Part shown: positions 38,175-49,959 of the stretch, piece by piece
Numbering within the stretch: position 1 is the first letter of the stretch
Layout: each line of letters opens with the position of its first letter
Assembly (NCBI GenBank): GCA_019914945.1
Contig: CM034100.1
Span: 7,513,096 to 7,577,095 of the forward strand
Source of the DNA: Typha latifolia
Lineage: Eukaryota; Streptophyta; Magnoliopsida; Poales; Typhaceae
Reading direction: 5' to 3'
Length of the DNA: 64,000 nt
Notes under the pieces: model-generated
Told to the model about the DNA's origin: nothing
The model's database searches: none
What the model saw: only the letters and a program-made list of their open reading frames with translations
Program-made: the position numbers and the translations under genes

Positions 38175-38786
38175 GATTTTCAACAGCGAGTTCTCCTTCT
38201 TGTTCGCAAAGAAGAAATTTTTTGGCTTGAGATCACGGTGGATCACGCCATGTTGGTGGCAGAGCTGCACAACCTCGACGATGGTCCTCGTGACGGCGAC
38301 GGCGGCTCTCTTGGTGTAATGGCCCCTCGCCACGATCCGTTCAAAGAGCTCACCGCTCTCATAGAGCTCCATGACCAAATGCACCGCGCTCTCATCCTCA
38401 CATGCCTTCACAATGCTAGGGTTCCAAGGCAAATGGCACATGATGGCGACCTCGTGGCGCACATCCTCGACGTCGATGGCAGTGCGCAGCTTGCGCTTCG
38501 AGATCGACTTGCTAACTAGGAGCCCCTTCGTGTCGTGATCTATGCAAAGGTAGGTCACGCTAAACTCACCGCTGTCGACCTTGTGGTCAAGCAAGTACTT
38601 GTTGTCAATCCCACCAGGAAAGTCTCTGACGCCATTCTTGAGCACAACTAGCCGCTTCAAGTGGTGGTGGTGGTTCTTTCCTCCTCCAGCACCAGCTCCA
38701 GCATCGCCACCGCTGTCGTGGTGGTGGTGGAAGGAGTTGACATTTTCCTTGGCAACAACTATCGCGGAGCGGCAATAGTTTCTCAT
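38175..38786 (-). pseudogene. Calcium-dependent protein kinase (CDPK) first-exon fragment
   Basis: An unbroken GC-rich frame starting with MRNYCRS. It carries the variable N-terminal domain with His and Gly runs, then kinase subdomains [44 protein letters not shown] and [18 protein letters not shown]. It stops before the DFG motif and EF hands. Compared with CDPKs generally, the second-residue glycine needed for myristoylation is arginine, a nearby palmitoylatable cysteine is tyrosine, the glycine loop reads VDSGEFSV, and DLKPEN is DLKPKN. Past about 38,175 the frame runs into hAT subterminal sequence and stops at 38,094. It cannot encode an active kinase; capture by the hAT is inferred. Confidence 0.8.
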
Positions 38787-39229
38787 CTCTAGCGATGGAA
38801 CCCTAGTGCAGCTTTTGGATTCGAGCAGTGACTCGGATATAGATTTTTAATTGGTTAAGCAGTGTTGTTTGTTGGCCTTTGAGTAACTGAGTACTTACTA
38901 CTTGAATTTTTTGTGGATTTTGATTGAGTACTTACTACTTGGCCTTTGAGTTGATTGGTTAGGCATTGATTGCTCTCTAGATTGGTGGGGCTAAGATAGG
39001 GAATTTTTAAAAGGTTTACAAAAAACACCCTATATTTGACCATTATTATTATTCATCCAAATTTGAACACTATAACTCTTAACAAAAGAATAAATAAAGT
39101 AAATAAAAAATTGGAAATAAAATAAATGAAAGTAAATGAGCTGATATAAAAAAATAGTTAAACAAATGAGTAAATAAAAATATTTTTATAATTAAACAAA
39201 TAGTTACACCAAAATAAATGAGGAACTTT

Positions 39230-41130
39230 TTTTTTTGCATCGCACATCCCAACTAGGTTGGTAGCTATCCATCATTTGCATAATCCATCCATGAATTATA
39301 AAAAATAATATAAAATTATGTTAGTCATTGAAATTTAAAAACTCAAATCCTATATTTTCTATTATAAAATGGTTGTCCATTTGCGATTAAAATTGGACAG
39401 CATACTAATGTTGTAGTCACATCAAAGCTTCAATTATTTATTTTCCCAAACATAATCTGCTTTGATCAATCAACCGCCCACTTATATTGAAAGTAGATTA
39501 TGAAGCTACAGTAGACATAGGAATTATCAATATATCATGAGCCATGGCAGCAACAATTAAAAATATTATCTCATTTGTCTTCCATTATGCTAAAATATTT
39601 ATTTCATCATCACTTATAAAATGGTTTAGTAATTCTCCCTAATATTGATAAAAAAGTTTTCATTTTAAGTCGGGTAAGCAATGACTTCTTAATACTATCA
39701 CTTTCAAATTGAATAATAGAAGGTGATGACATAGAAAAAAAAAAAAGAATCACATATAATAGAATAATTATTAAAAAGCCTTTCAAAATAACTTTTAATA
39801 GTTACAGTATAAGAAATATATTCATTTTGTTTATCGATATAAACCATTAAAAATATAAAAAAGATTAGTCTATTTAAGTTAAGGTTCTAATAAAATGCCA
39901 AAACTAATAAGTAAAGGAAAATGTTTAAAATATTTAGCATATTTAGTTTTTATTTTTTTATAAAACATTATATAAAAACTAGCTAATTTTAAAAGCAACA
40001 AAAAATTAAATAATATTGACAAGTTGCGTACCAACGATTGTAACTGTAGGAGAATAAGAGCTTGGCAACATATTAGTCACATCAAAAATATTTTTAAAAA
40101 ATCTTTTACTTTTTCTGTAATTTCCCATTTTAAATCAGTAGGACATTCTAGTTTATTATTAATATCTAAAAAAACATAAGAAATTATAGCTTTTTAAAAT
40201 TCTGAGTACTAATTCTAACATTTCATAAGTAAAATTTTATCTATGTTGTACATCTAATTAAAGTTTTTTAGCTTTTAATCCACACCTTTTACACATTTAC
40301 AAATGTTCTTGCTCTTTTATCATTAGAAATAATATAATGCATAATTTATCTAATTTTATGAGTTATCTTAAAAAAATATTTTAGACTACTTTGTATAATT
40401 AAATTTATAATATGACATATGCATCTATTATGTAATAATTCACCATTACAAAGTAAAAAAAACATCAAATATTAGAAATTATAGAATCATTATTAGAAGT
40501 ATTATGAAGAGCGAGAGAGAAAACCTTATTTTGGATATTATAACTTGTTAACTCTTAAATAATAATATGAGAAAAATATTCACCAATATGACTCTCATCA
40601 AGTTTTCGAAAAGAAATTATTTATTTTTATATTTTTCAAACTATCATTAATAAAATGGGCAGTTATACACATAAAAAACTAATGTTGGCATAAATTCCAA
40701 ATATGACTAGTAAAAGAAATTCTAGATTTTAATTTTTCAAAATCTAAAATTAATTTTTTTCCTTAAGCAAAATATTTTAAAACATCTCTTCTAATTGTGT
40801 GACGAGAAATTCTTTTAAAAGATGGATTAAACGCTCTTTGTAAACAACTTTCAAGTTCCAGATCATCACTCATAAGAAAATGTTTATTTCTATGAATAAT
40901 ATATTTAACAATTTTTTTACGAGTATTTTCATAGTTCCATTGAAAATTAGATAGATTTTCGGAAACACCTTAATTAAGCAACATTTGACCAATATTAAGT
41001 TGATCTTTTTTATGCTTCTCTTTAATATGCCTTATTAGGTGAGTAATGTCATTCTTAATTAATGCAGAAAAATCTTGATTACATTGAAGACATTTAGCTC
41101 TATAATAAAAAAAATTACTTTGGCCATCTT
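39230..41130 (-). pseudogene. hAT transposase relic with BED zinc finger
   Basis: The minus strand gives, in order, a BED finger (CLQCNQDF, then HLIRHIKEKH, 41,000-41,110), a following helix region (DDLELESCLQRAFNP, then ISRHTIRRDV, 40,770-40,880), and a core segment (ALHNTSNNDSII, then LDVQHR, about 40,230-40,540). Many stops and deletions interrupt it. The C-terminal dimerisation domain was not recognised. Confidence 0.65.
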
Positions 41131-41904
41131 TCGTCTCAATCCTTTTGAAATACTTTCAAAACTCGCCCTCCGGTTGTGATTATATATGATCATCAAAGGA
41201 ACCCATATTGGAGAGAATTTGTTAATTGGAAGACTAAAAATCTTGAAACTTTTAATTTGAAAAGAACTTGAGAGATTAGAAAATTTATTATCTATTTATA
41301 AGTATGAGAAAAAGTTAAAATTACCAAAATACCCCTATAAACTAGTTATTTATTTCTATTAAAATTTTAAAACAGTAAAAAAAATCGAAGTCCTAATTTT
41401 ATAATTTTTAGAATTTTTTAGCTATTTTTAGGAAAAAATGAGCGTTAGCTTATTTTTTAAAGACATTTATGTTCCTCCATTTTTAAAAAATAAATAATAT
41501 ATTAAAAAAATTTAAACAGTACAAAGAGTACCGTACAGGGTTGATCATCGATTCCATAGGTGTGTTAAAAAAATATAAAATAATACAGTACCAAAATTCA
41601 TGTTGGTATTCACTGTAGCAAACATGCATGCTACTGTAGCAAAATGGGCGGGCTTCTAAGCCTAGTCGTGCAGGCAAACGGCTAGCTCGTGCCACTCATG
41701 GGTAGTTCGGGCTCGAGTTGGGCCAGGCATGGGCGGGCTGGGCCGAGCCTTTGATTAGGTCTAACCTTGCTAAATCTCCGGCAATTGTTTTATAATTGAG
41801 TTTGAAACTTAAATATAAATACAGAAGTGTGTGTGTGTGAGTTTTGCCGTAGCCACCCAGCAAAATTAGTAAATCACTTACTCAATTAGCGAGTTATATA
41901 AAAA

Positions 41905-42720
41905 AATATTTAAAAAATATTCTATCAATAAATTGATGATTAGATGAGTGATTTATTTTATAATTAAAAGCAACAACAAGAAGAATGAAAAAAAAATCTT
42001 AGGGACTTGCTCTTATATAAATAAATTGTTAAGCAGCTTAATAATTATAGAGCACATTGATTGAGACAACGACTTATTGAGGAAAGAAATTTGCATATAA
42101 ATCATTACCGGGTAAGGAGATTACTCACCTACTTTCGTATTGAAATTTCAAAGTCAACTATATGCATAAAAAACAAGGGCGAGAGATTTAGTACAGTCAA
42201 AAACGCTTCGCTGCTCTAAAATTTTTGGTAAGGAGTCAACATGGCAAAATAAAATATTATAGATATGGCCACCAACTATTTATTTGCACCAAAAACTTTA
42301 CAAAGTTTTGGTAAATATAAAATTGGGCTTTAGAAGAGTTTTTGACAATATTAAGTCTTCCAACTTTCTTTATATGCGTAGTTAAGTTCGAAAGTTAAAT
42401 ATGAAATTAGTTGTGTTTCTATATATGTCGGATTTGAAGTCATCTAGTTAGCAAGGTCGCTGAACCAAATGATGATTTCATTAGTAAACTGCTTATCCTA
42501 TCAGTGATTTATATGCAAATTTTATTCTCAATAAATCATTGTCTATATCAACATTGTTCTATAAATTGCTAAACCGCTCAACAATTTGCTTATATAAGAG
42601 TGACTCCCTTAGTCATGTTTTATTCTTCTTGTTATTGTTTTTACTTATAAAATAAATCAGTTATCCAATCAGCGACTTATTGAGGAAAGTAATTTCCAGA
42701 GAAAATTGTACCTTACCTCC
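41905..42720. mobile_element. Fold-back element with long inverted arms
   Basis: Bases 41,905-42,120 and 42,480-42,720 are imperfect inverted repeats. For example GATTTATTTTATAA, AACAAGAAGAAT, CTTATATAA and TTTGCATATAAATCA recur in reverse order on the other strand. A spacer of about 360 bp separates the arms. There is no coding capacity. Long arms with an unrelated centre suggest a fold-back or Mutator-like MITE; no target duplication was fixed. Confidence 0.6.
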
Positions 42721-43816
42721 AATCCATGTGCAATTGCATAAAACCCCTTATGCACTTTCAATTTAAGTACTTAAGTACTAGGTGGTCCAAACTAAAGTAT
42801 AACTATTAGTCCGCCATTAAAAGAATGATAAAATGATAATTTTGCTTCTATTGAGAGATTTCGGGGGAGATAGAGGAAACCTAAACCAAATTAGTATAGA
42901 GGATATAGAAAGTCAAACCTCGAGTCAAAGTTAATTAAATCCAAATCAACTAGGAAAGCCTAATTTTATTAGGTATAGAAAACCATTATGAATCGAATGT
43001 TGGAAACCAAAAACAAGAAGCAGATAAAAAAAAACTTGAATACTAATCGGATTAAGTAATTTGAATCATTATAGGACTAGAAAAATAGAATATTACTCAG
43101 TTCATGAAAATAAACCAAATTTAAGTCAGATTGTGAAAATTAAGTAAGAGTAGGAAAGGTAAACAAAGAATGAATAGGAAAAGTAAAAGCACGATAAATA
43201 CAATGACATGATTTGTAAAATAAAAATTCTCCTATAGAAGAAAAACCAGAGATTTGATGTGAACAAGACGTGGTCGAGTTACATCGGAGGACATTGGGCT
43301 CGATAGATTGAGTTTATTTATCTTATTTTATTATTCAGCCTAATTAGAGTCCTAGTTGGTTTAGTTATTTACTTATTTGCATTAGCTAGTCCTAGTTTGA
43401 GTCTAAGTCGAGTGAACCTCTATAAATATGTGGAAAGCATCCCTTTCGGATCATTATGCAAGTATTGATCAATTTAACCTAACCCTAGTTCTCTATCTCT
43501 CCCCTATAATTCCTCCTAGATGACCTCTACCTTATGATTTCAACCACCTCTATCCTTCAACCATCGTTCCCCATAGTTCCTTAAGGTTGGCTACCTTCTC
43601 TCCCATCTTCCCTTCTACTACTCGATCAGACTCCACTAACATGTGCACCCTGCATTGATGTGCACCATGCACAGCTGGTGTGCATAGTTTCCAATCCTAT
43701 ATGAGAAATTAGCCTCAATGCACACCCCTCAAGCTCGGTATGCATGCCCAAGAGCAACCCAAGCATCTATTAGAGTGGGTGCGCACTCCTTCCGGTCAAC
43801 AAAAGGGATTATCCTT
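42721..43816. other. Unassigned DNA before the palindrome-array LTR
   Basis: AT-rich. It contains a TATAAATATG box near 43,420 followed by a CT-rich stretch, reminiscent of an LTR, but ends and target duplication were not found. Confidence 0.3.
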
Positions 43817-44414
43817 GTGATACACTTAGTTTGAGTTTTTTCTTATTGCATTAGTTATTTATTTTCATTAAAATAAATTTTTTGTAAGTCGCGTTTGAAT
43901 GCATTTGTGAACGCCTGCATCGGGTTTGTAAAAACAGAGAACGCGAAATACGTGTTCGAATGCAATTGGGCGCGTTCGAACGCCTACATCGCATTCGCAT
44001 TGACAGAGAATGACCTTTGTGTGTTCGAACGTGATTGGACACATTCGAACGCGATTGGACACGTTTGAACGTGATCGGCAGAAATCTTCTAGAATTAGGG
44101 TTAATCATTGTTATTTTGGCTTGTTGGCTAGCCTCTATAAAGGTGTGGATGGCAGCCAAAATCATTATGCTATTGGATTATTGGTTTCTTGCCTCCTATC
44201 TTCTCTTTATCTTTTCTACCCTAATCTCCCTCCTCTGTCTTCACCAACCTACCACCTCTACTATTAGCAAGGTCTCTCATAACTTCTAATCTCCCTCGTC
44301 TGTCGAGTTTTCCCTTTTCCTTGGGATCTCAACTACTTTTTCTCCTTCGTCTTTATCACCTAAACAGCATCACTCATCCACCCTCATTTCCATTATCATC
44401 CATAACTAGGGGTG

Positions 44415-44640
44415 AAAACGGGTCGGATTAAGTCCGACCCGACCCGCTATCCGATCCGGATCGGATCGGATACGGATAGGAAAATCCTATCCAATCCGGA
44501 TTCGGATACGGATACGGATAGCTATTTCCAAAAATATTCGGATACGGATAGCCTTTTAGAAAAAAATCCGGATCCGGATACGGATACGGGTTTAGTTGAT
44601 TTTATCGGATACGGATTCGGATAACGGATATCCGTTTACC
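44415..44640. repeat. Left subterminal GGATACGGATA array of the hAT element
   Basis: More than a dozen GGATAC/GGATCC/GGATTC words, with the inverse orientation at the right end. Such clusters are the usual transposase-binding zones of hAT elements. Confidence 0.85.
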
Positions 44641-46228
44641 CGCTTAATAAATACCCAACTAAAGTTAAACCCTACCTCTATCTCTCATCTACTCACCATC
44701 TCCTCCCCCAAATCTCCATCGACCGCACTGCTACTCGCGGCGCCGCCCTCACTGCTAGCCCTCACGGCCTCACCGGCTCACCCATTTTCACCGCCTCCCT
44801 CCTCCGGCCCTTCCTCGTCGACCTCGGCTCTCCTCCACCGGCCCTCCCTCATCGACCTCAGCGCTCCTCCACCGGCCTCACTCCACGGACCACGGGTCCT
44901 CGATCTAGTCGCCTCCAGCCAAATCTCCATCGCCCTCACAGCCTCACTGCTAGCCACGGCGCCGCCTCCATCTAAGGTGAGGTACTCATGCTTTTATGTA
45001 CTCATGCTTCTAGTCTCTTGAGACTCTTGCTGTTACTAGCACAATTGAAGATTCAGAGACTAACTTCAAGTGGAAGGCCAAAGAATAGATTGAATAATGC
45101 TGATGTTGGTTGTTTCAATATCAAGAAAAGAAGGCTGAGTAAACAAATCTTTGCCAGTAGCGTAAAGATGTAAAGCATGGACGATAGCGTGTATGAGTTT
45201 CTTACAAACAACTTTGATGTGGAAGATCACTTTGAAGTTGGTCGTTTTTTGGATGTTGATGTTGATGTTGATCCATTTTCAAAAATAATTTCAATCTATA
45301 ACCCATCGAGAGTAGTTACGGGTCAATATTTGTTATATATCGATCGTCATACTTTGATTTCTTCCTATCATTCACTCAGATCATCCATATATGATAATGA
45401 TGCAAACAAGTGAGACTACCATTTAATTTCTTAACATGAAGTACTAGACAAGTAATCCACGAAACATATTACTTCATTATTCAATTTTTACTTAAATTAT
45501 TGCAAAAAATAAAGGTTAATATACCTCTCCTGACAAGACTATTCCTGTTACTTATCTAAGTAGACCTACTATTAGCATGTCCGAGTTCATAACAAACTAG
45601 TATATTTAACTTTTATCTAGTTTCTAGGTAACCTAAGCAAAAAACAGGGCATTGTTGATTTCAACCGAGCTTTTCAATCTAATAGCACTCTTTCAGAATA
45701 GAAGAACAATAGACTTTCGCCTATCAATATTTCATTTTAAGGAAATCAAAGGGACAAGATTTGTTCAAGAGAAAATAGATTTAAAAATCTTTGTAAACCC
45801 TACAACCATTTGTCTCACATGTATAATTGAAGATTGTTACACATCAAACTTGAAGATTTACCTTATCAATGTATTTGTATCATGTCTTATCCATCAAACT
45901 TGAAGATTGTTACACATCAAACTTGAAGATTGTTACATATTCTCTTATAGTAGAAGTATTACATTAATAATGACATGTTTTACATGCATGGCATTTATGT
46001 TTTACATGCTTGACTAAATTGCCTCTGTTTGCATATTTTGCAGCTAGTTATTTTCTCTCCTCTCTTGTCTGATATTTTTGCAATTTGGTCCAAATTATTT
46101 GGAAGAATAATTAGTTTTCAAAAATTATTAGACTGGTAAGAATATTTGTATTTAATGTATTCTCTCTTTTATGCTTTGATCTTTAATGTTTTAGCTGTAA
46201 TTAGTTTTAATATCTATGTTTAGGAGTC

Positions 46229-48161
46229 AATGGCATCTACAAGTGCATCAGTTCAAGGTGACACCTCAAGTAGTGTTTTTAATGATGATAGAACAAAGAA
46301 GAAGAAGTTGACATCGGATGTCCTGGAATAATTTTGAGAAAATTGAAGAGACGAAGTAATTGATGGAAAAATAATTCGCAAGTACAAGGCAATATGTAAA
46401 TATTGTCGAAAGCAATTTAGTGGGGAAAGTTCTATGGGAACATCACACTTGAGGAACCATTATAAGAACAAGCATAATAGAGATAGAGGGCAAATGGTAC
46501 TCAATCTCACAAAAGTTGGAGAAGATGGAATGTTAGAGTCATACAAATATAATGAAGAAACAAGTCAAAGAAAACTTATCATGGCAATAGTAATGCATGA
46601 ATATCCTTTCTCTATTGTAGAGCATGAGTATTTTATTGAATTTATAAAATCTCTACTACCGCTTTTCCAACAAAGTCACGGATTACTATCAAAAAAGAGA
46701 TCTTGGAACTATATGTTGAGCAAAAGAAGATTTTGTATGATATGTTTACTTCACTTTCATGCCGTATGAGTGCTACCATGGATCTCTGGACTTCTAGACA
46801 AAATAAAGGATATTTGTGTGTTACAATACATTTCATTGATGATGAATGGAGTATTCGTAAAAGAATCATAAATTTTATGCATTTAGAAGGAAGACATACG
46901 GGGTTGAATCTCTGTCAAGCATTTCTAAAGAATATGATTGATTGGAATATTGACATGAAGCTCTTTTCATTAACTTTAGATAATGATCGAGCTAATGATG
47001 TTTGTGTTAGAGATGTGGTTACTCTATTTGAATGGGCAACAAGCTCTTGTTTGTGATGGCATATTTTTTCATGTTAGATGTGCCACACATATTATTAATT
47101 TAGTTGTGCAAGATGGTTTGAAGAAAATAAAAGATGCAGTGGAGAATATTCGTCATATTATTATAATTCTCAAAAATTCACCTTTACAATGGGAGGAGTT
47201 TCTCAAAAGAGCAAGAGAATGCAATTTAGATACCAATAAGTCTCTTTCAATTGATGTATCTACAAGATGGAATTCTACATATTTGATGCTTAAAGATGCT
47301 ATATATTATAGCAATGCATTTAAGAGACTTTATTGTGCTGATCCAATTAAATTTGCTGTATGTCCAACAAATGAGCAATGGGATAAAGCAGCAGTGTTAT
47401 GCAAATGTTTGAAAACATTCCATACGATTACTGAATTGCTTTCAGGAACTTCATATCCGAATTGTGCTATTCAGTTGCAAATTAAAGAATGGTGCAAAAG
47501 TTTTGATGAACTTGTTCTTTCTATGGCAACATCAATGCAAGACAAATTTGATAAATATTGGAAGCAATGCAATCTTATACTAGCAGTGGCTTCATTTTTG
47601 GATCCTCGGTATAAGATGAAACTTATGGTGTATTACTTTCCTAAAATTTATCCTCTTGGTGGTGTTAAGGAACTTGAGGAAGTTCATGAAGTCATAAGGA
47701 ATTTGTATAATAAATATGCATCCAAATTTTCTTCCCCGTCTGATCCGGATGTGAATATAAATAATAGCCAAGTATTGCAGAGTGGTAGAGTTGATTTTGA
47801 TGTTGATGAAGATTTAGAGCAATTTTTAAGTGAGGAATGTCAACAACAATCTATTAAGACAGATTTGGATCAATATATTGATGATGCCTCACTTTTATGG
47901 CAACGTAATGACAATAAATTTGATTTATTATCTTGGTGGAAGACAGAAGGTAGTGGAAAGTATCATATATTATCACGAGTTGCCCGTGATGTATTAGCAA
48001 TTCCAGTCGCCACAGTTGCATCTGAATCTGCATTTAGTACAGGTGGCCGAGTAGTTGATGCTTATCGTAGCAAGTTGGATCCCGAATCAGTGGAAGCTTT
48101 AGTATGCACTCAAGATTGGATAAGATCTATAAGAAAAGGTAATGATTATAATATTCGATAG
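46229..48161 (+). pseudogene. hAT transposase (BED finger, RNase-H-like core, C-terminal dimerisation domain), frameshifted
   Basis: Starts MASTSASVQG at 46,229. The BED zinc finger is at about 46,360-46,470 (CKYCRKQF, then HLRNHYKNKH). The catalytic core has TMDLWTSRQNKGYL and LTLDNDRAND, then HVRCATHIINLVVQDGL. The C-terminal hAT dimerisation domain has PVATVASESAFSTGGRVVDA. The last 392 codons are open. Stops and a frame change near 46,328-46,360, and frameshifts near 46,700-46,760 and 47,030-47,050, break the gene. A short downstream frame (48,215-48,279) may be a former last exon. Similar to plant DAYSLEEPER/RICESLEEPER-type transposases. Confidence 0.9.
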
Positions 48162-48540
48162 TATTTTATAAAATAGTATTGTTTACTAATGTTCATATAC
48201 TTTTTTCTTATTAGGACAAATAGCATCAATTATTCAGGATGTTGAACAATCTGAAGATGTTGATTTAAATGGGGAGTAATCATATTGTAAGTATTTTTCA
48301 CTTTATATTTTAAGTTGATTAATCTAGTTTCTTTATATTACTTTTAAGTTGGTTAATTTAGTTTCATTTATTTTGCAGATGCACTTGAAGAGGAGGATTG
48401 TTTGAATGGTTGGATGTTTTGATGTTTTGTTCCTCTAACTTTGGGATGTTGATACTTTTTAAACTTAGTTAATTTTATTTGTTGAAGTTCATATAAACTT
48501 GTGTCAACCCTAAACTTTATTTTGATGGATATTTTAATTG

Positions 48541-48780
48541 CTTTTGTGGTTGATAATGTGAACTTGTGTTGGGATAATTTATTTACTTTTATGGTTAACA
48601 ATGTGAACTTGTGTTAGGATAATTTATTTACTTTTATGATTGACAATGTGAACTTGTGTTAGGATAATTTATTTACTTTTATGGTTGACAATGTGAACTT
48701 GTGCAACAATGTTATATTTGCTTTTATGGTTGACAATATGAACTTGTGCAAAAATATTTTACTTGTTTTTATGGTTGACA
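48541..48780. repeat. 45-bp tandem repeat downstream of the transposase
   Basis: Units begin exactly every 45 bp at 48,541, 48,586, 48,631, 48,676 and 48,721 with CTTTTATGGTTGACAATGTG, then AACTTGTG. A partial sixth unit starts at 48,766. The first three are most alike; later ones diverge. Confidence 0.92.
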
Positions 48781-49039
48781 AAGTTAGAATCTCATTACTG
48801 TTGTTGTTGTAATTTTTTGATCAAGGTTTAGATCATTAGTTTATGCACATTATGTTTGTTTAAAGTTTATAATTTCTTTTGTTTTTTCTTTTTGCACCGT
48901 TACTATCTTTTTGCCGATGAATCAGTTCTCAAATACTTTAAGTTTTGTTCAAATTGTATTTGAATGGTTTTAGACTTGATTGATATTCGTAGTAAGTTCA
49001 TATTAATTTGGTTAAAATTTGATACGTATTTGTTTAAGA

Positions 49040-49260
49040 TCCGAAAATTTATCCGAACACTATCCGATCCGTATCCGAAACTATCCGATCCGTATCCGAA
49101 AACTATCCGATCCGTATCCGAAAATTATCCGTATCCGTTTTCTTAGGATATGGTTTTAATTTTTGCTATCCGTCAAATATCCGTATCCGAATCCGTATCC
49201 GGATAAAAAATATGGATCCGGATATGGGTTGAGTACTATCCGAGCCGTATCCGATCCGTT
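49040..49260. repeat. Right subterminal TATCCGATCCG array of the hAT element
   Basis: Multiple TATCCGATCC and GTATCCGAAA words, the complement of those at the left end, ending at the terminal inverted repeat. Confidence 0.85.
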
Positions 49261-49959
49261 TTCACCCCTACCATAACCCTAACATCCACTCCATCCGTCA
49301 TCACCACCATCATCCACGCTAAATCATAATTTTGTCTCAGTTGTAGTTCGAATATGCAAATGGCATAAATACAAAAACGTAGTTCAGGGAATTATAGATC
49401 GATTCCACTTAGTTTCGTAATTTTCTGACTATGAGAGAATATTCATTTGATAAATATTTTATATCGGTTGCGCGGACTACTTCCTATAATAAATCCAAAT
49501 CTTGAAGGAATTGTTCTGTAGCCTATCACCTTGCTACCTAGGGCTAATTGTATTGTGATAGTTGGTCAGCCCCAAGCCGAATCAGATTAGCTAGTCATGA
49601 AGGCATTCAATAATGCCCAATGTAACGGGTGTCGAGGAGATGGGACTAATCCACACTCCACTCATGACATCGCCTTTTTTATCTCAAGGGAAGTTGGAGA
49701 TGGGCCAGATGTTCATCATGATGTTGGAATGCAAAGATTGATACAAGCTTCCATCAAGACGTTAACCCAAGCCATTATCGGATCGTGGCCTCAAGGCATT
49801 GCAGCGGAGGCTTCCCTTCACAACATAACTCCTCCACCCCCTTCGACATAGAGGCATTGTCCACCACTAAAAGAATTCGTAGGAGAATCCCTAGTGCCCA
49901 CACCAGCAGTTAGGAAGCCTAAAATGGATTTGGGCTTCTATCGACATTGAATTAGCTTG

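Larger units (their letters stand above)
37989..41763 (-). mobile_element. Decayed hAT element carrying a CDPK exon fragment
   Basis: The ends TAGACC and, inverted, TAGACC enclose subterminal clusters of GGGCGGG, GGGCC and GGGCT words, shared with the 561 bp element at 13,135-13,695. The interior has a multiply broken minus-strand hAT transposase (39.2-41.1 kb) and, nearer the left end, a GC-rich CDPK exon (38,175-38,786). The flanking 8-mers do not match, so the target duplication is lost or the boundaries are slightly off. Confidence 0.6.
44407..49270 (+). mobile_element. 4.9 kb hAT transposon with near-perfect terminal inverted repeats
   Basis: Terminal inverted repeats TAGGGGTGAAAACGG-G/A-TCGGAT (one mismatch in 22) with CCATAAC directly repeated outside (44,400-44,406 and 49,271-49,277). 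In uninterrupted sister LTRs the site reads CCATAACCCTAAC once, confirming insertion. It carries subterminal GGATACGGATA arrays, a broken transposase and a 45-bp tandem repeat. The 7-bp duplication may be an 8-bp hAT duplication with one change. Confidence 0.92.
43817..49530 (+). mobile_element. LTR copy A of the GTTCGAACGC family, split by a hAT element
   Basis: Starts TGATACACTTAG and shares, with copies at 51,506, 52,451 (inverted) and 57,155, the blocks CTTATTGCATTAGTT, TTAAAATAAA, CCTCTATAAAGGTGTGGATGG, CATAACCCTAACATCCACTCC and TCCACTTAGTTTCGTAATTTT. The GTTCGAACGC array is at 43,885-44,075. The LTR is interrupted at the CCATAAC site by the 4.9 kb hAT. The 3' end is diverged and approximate. 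Confidence 0.75.

Noticed and set aside
38786..39040. Possible intact upstream promoter for an active CDPK gene
   Set aside because: The exon lacks the rest of the kinase and EF hands, and key residues are altered, so an active CDPK locus is not supported.
49597..49851. 84-codon plus-strand frame as a possible gene
   Set aside because: It lies just downstream of an LTR and just upstream of gag remains, with no known domain; most likely retroelement leader sequence.
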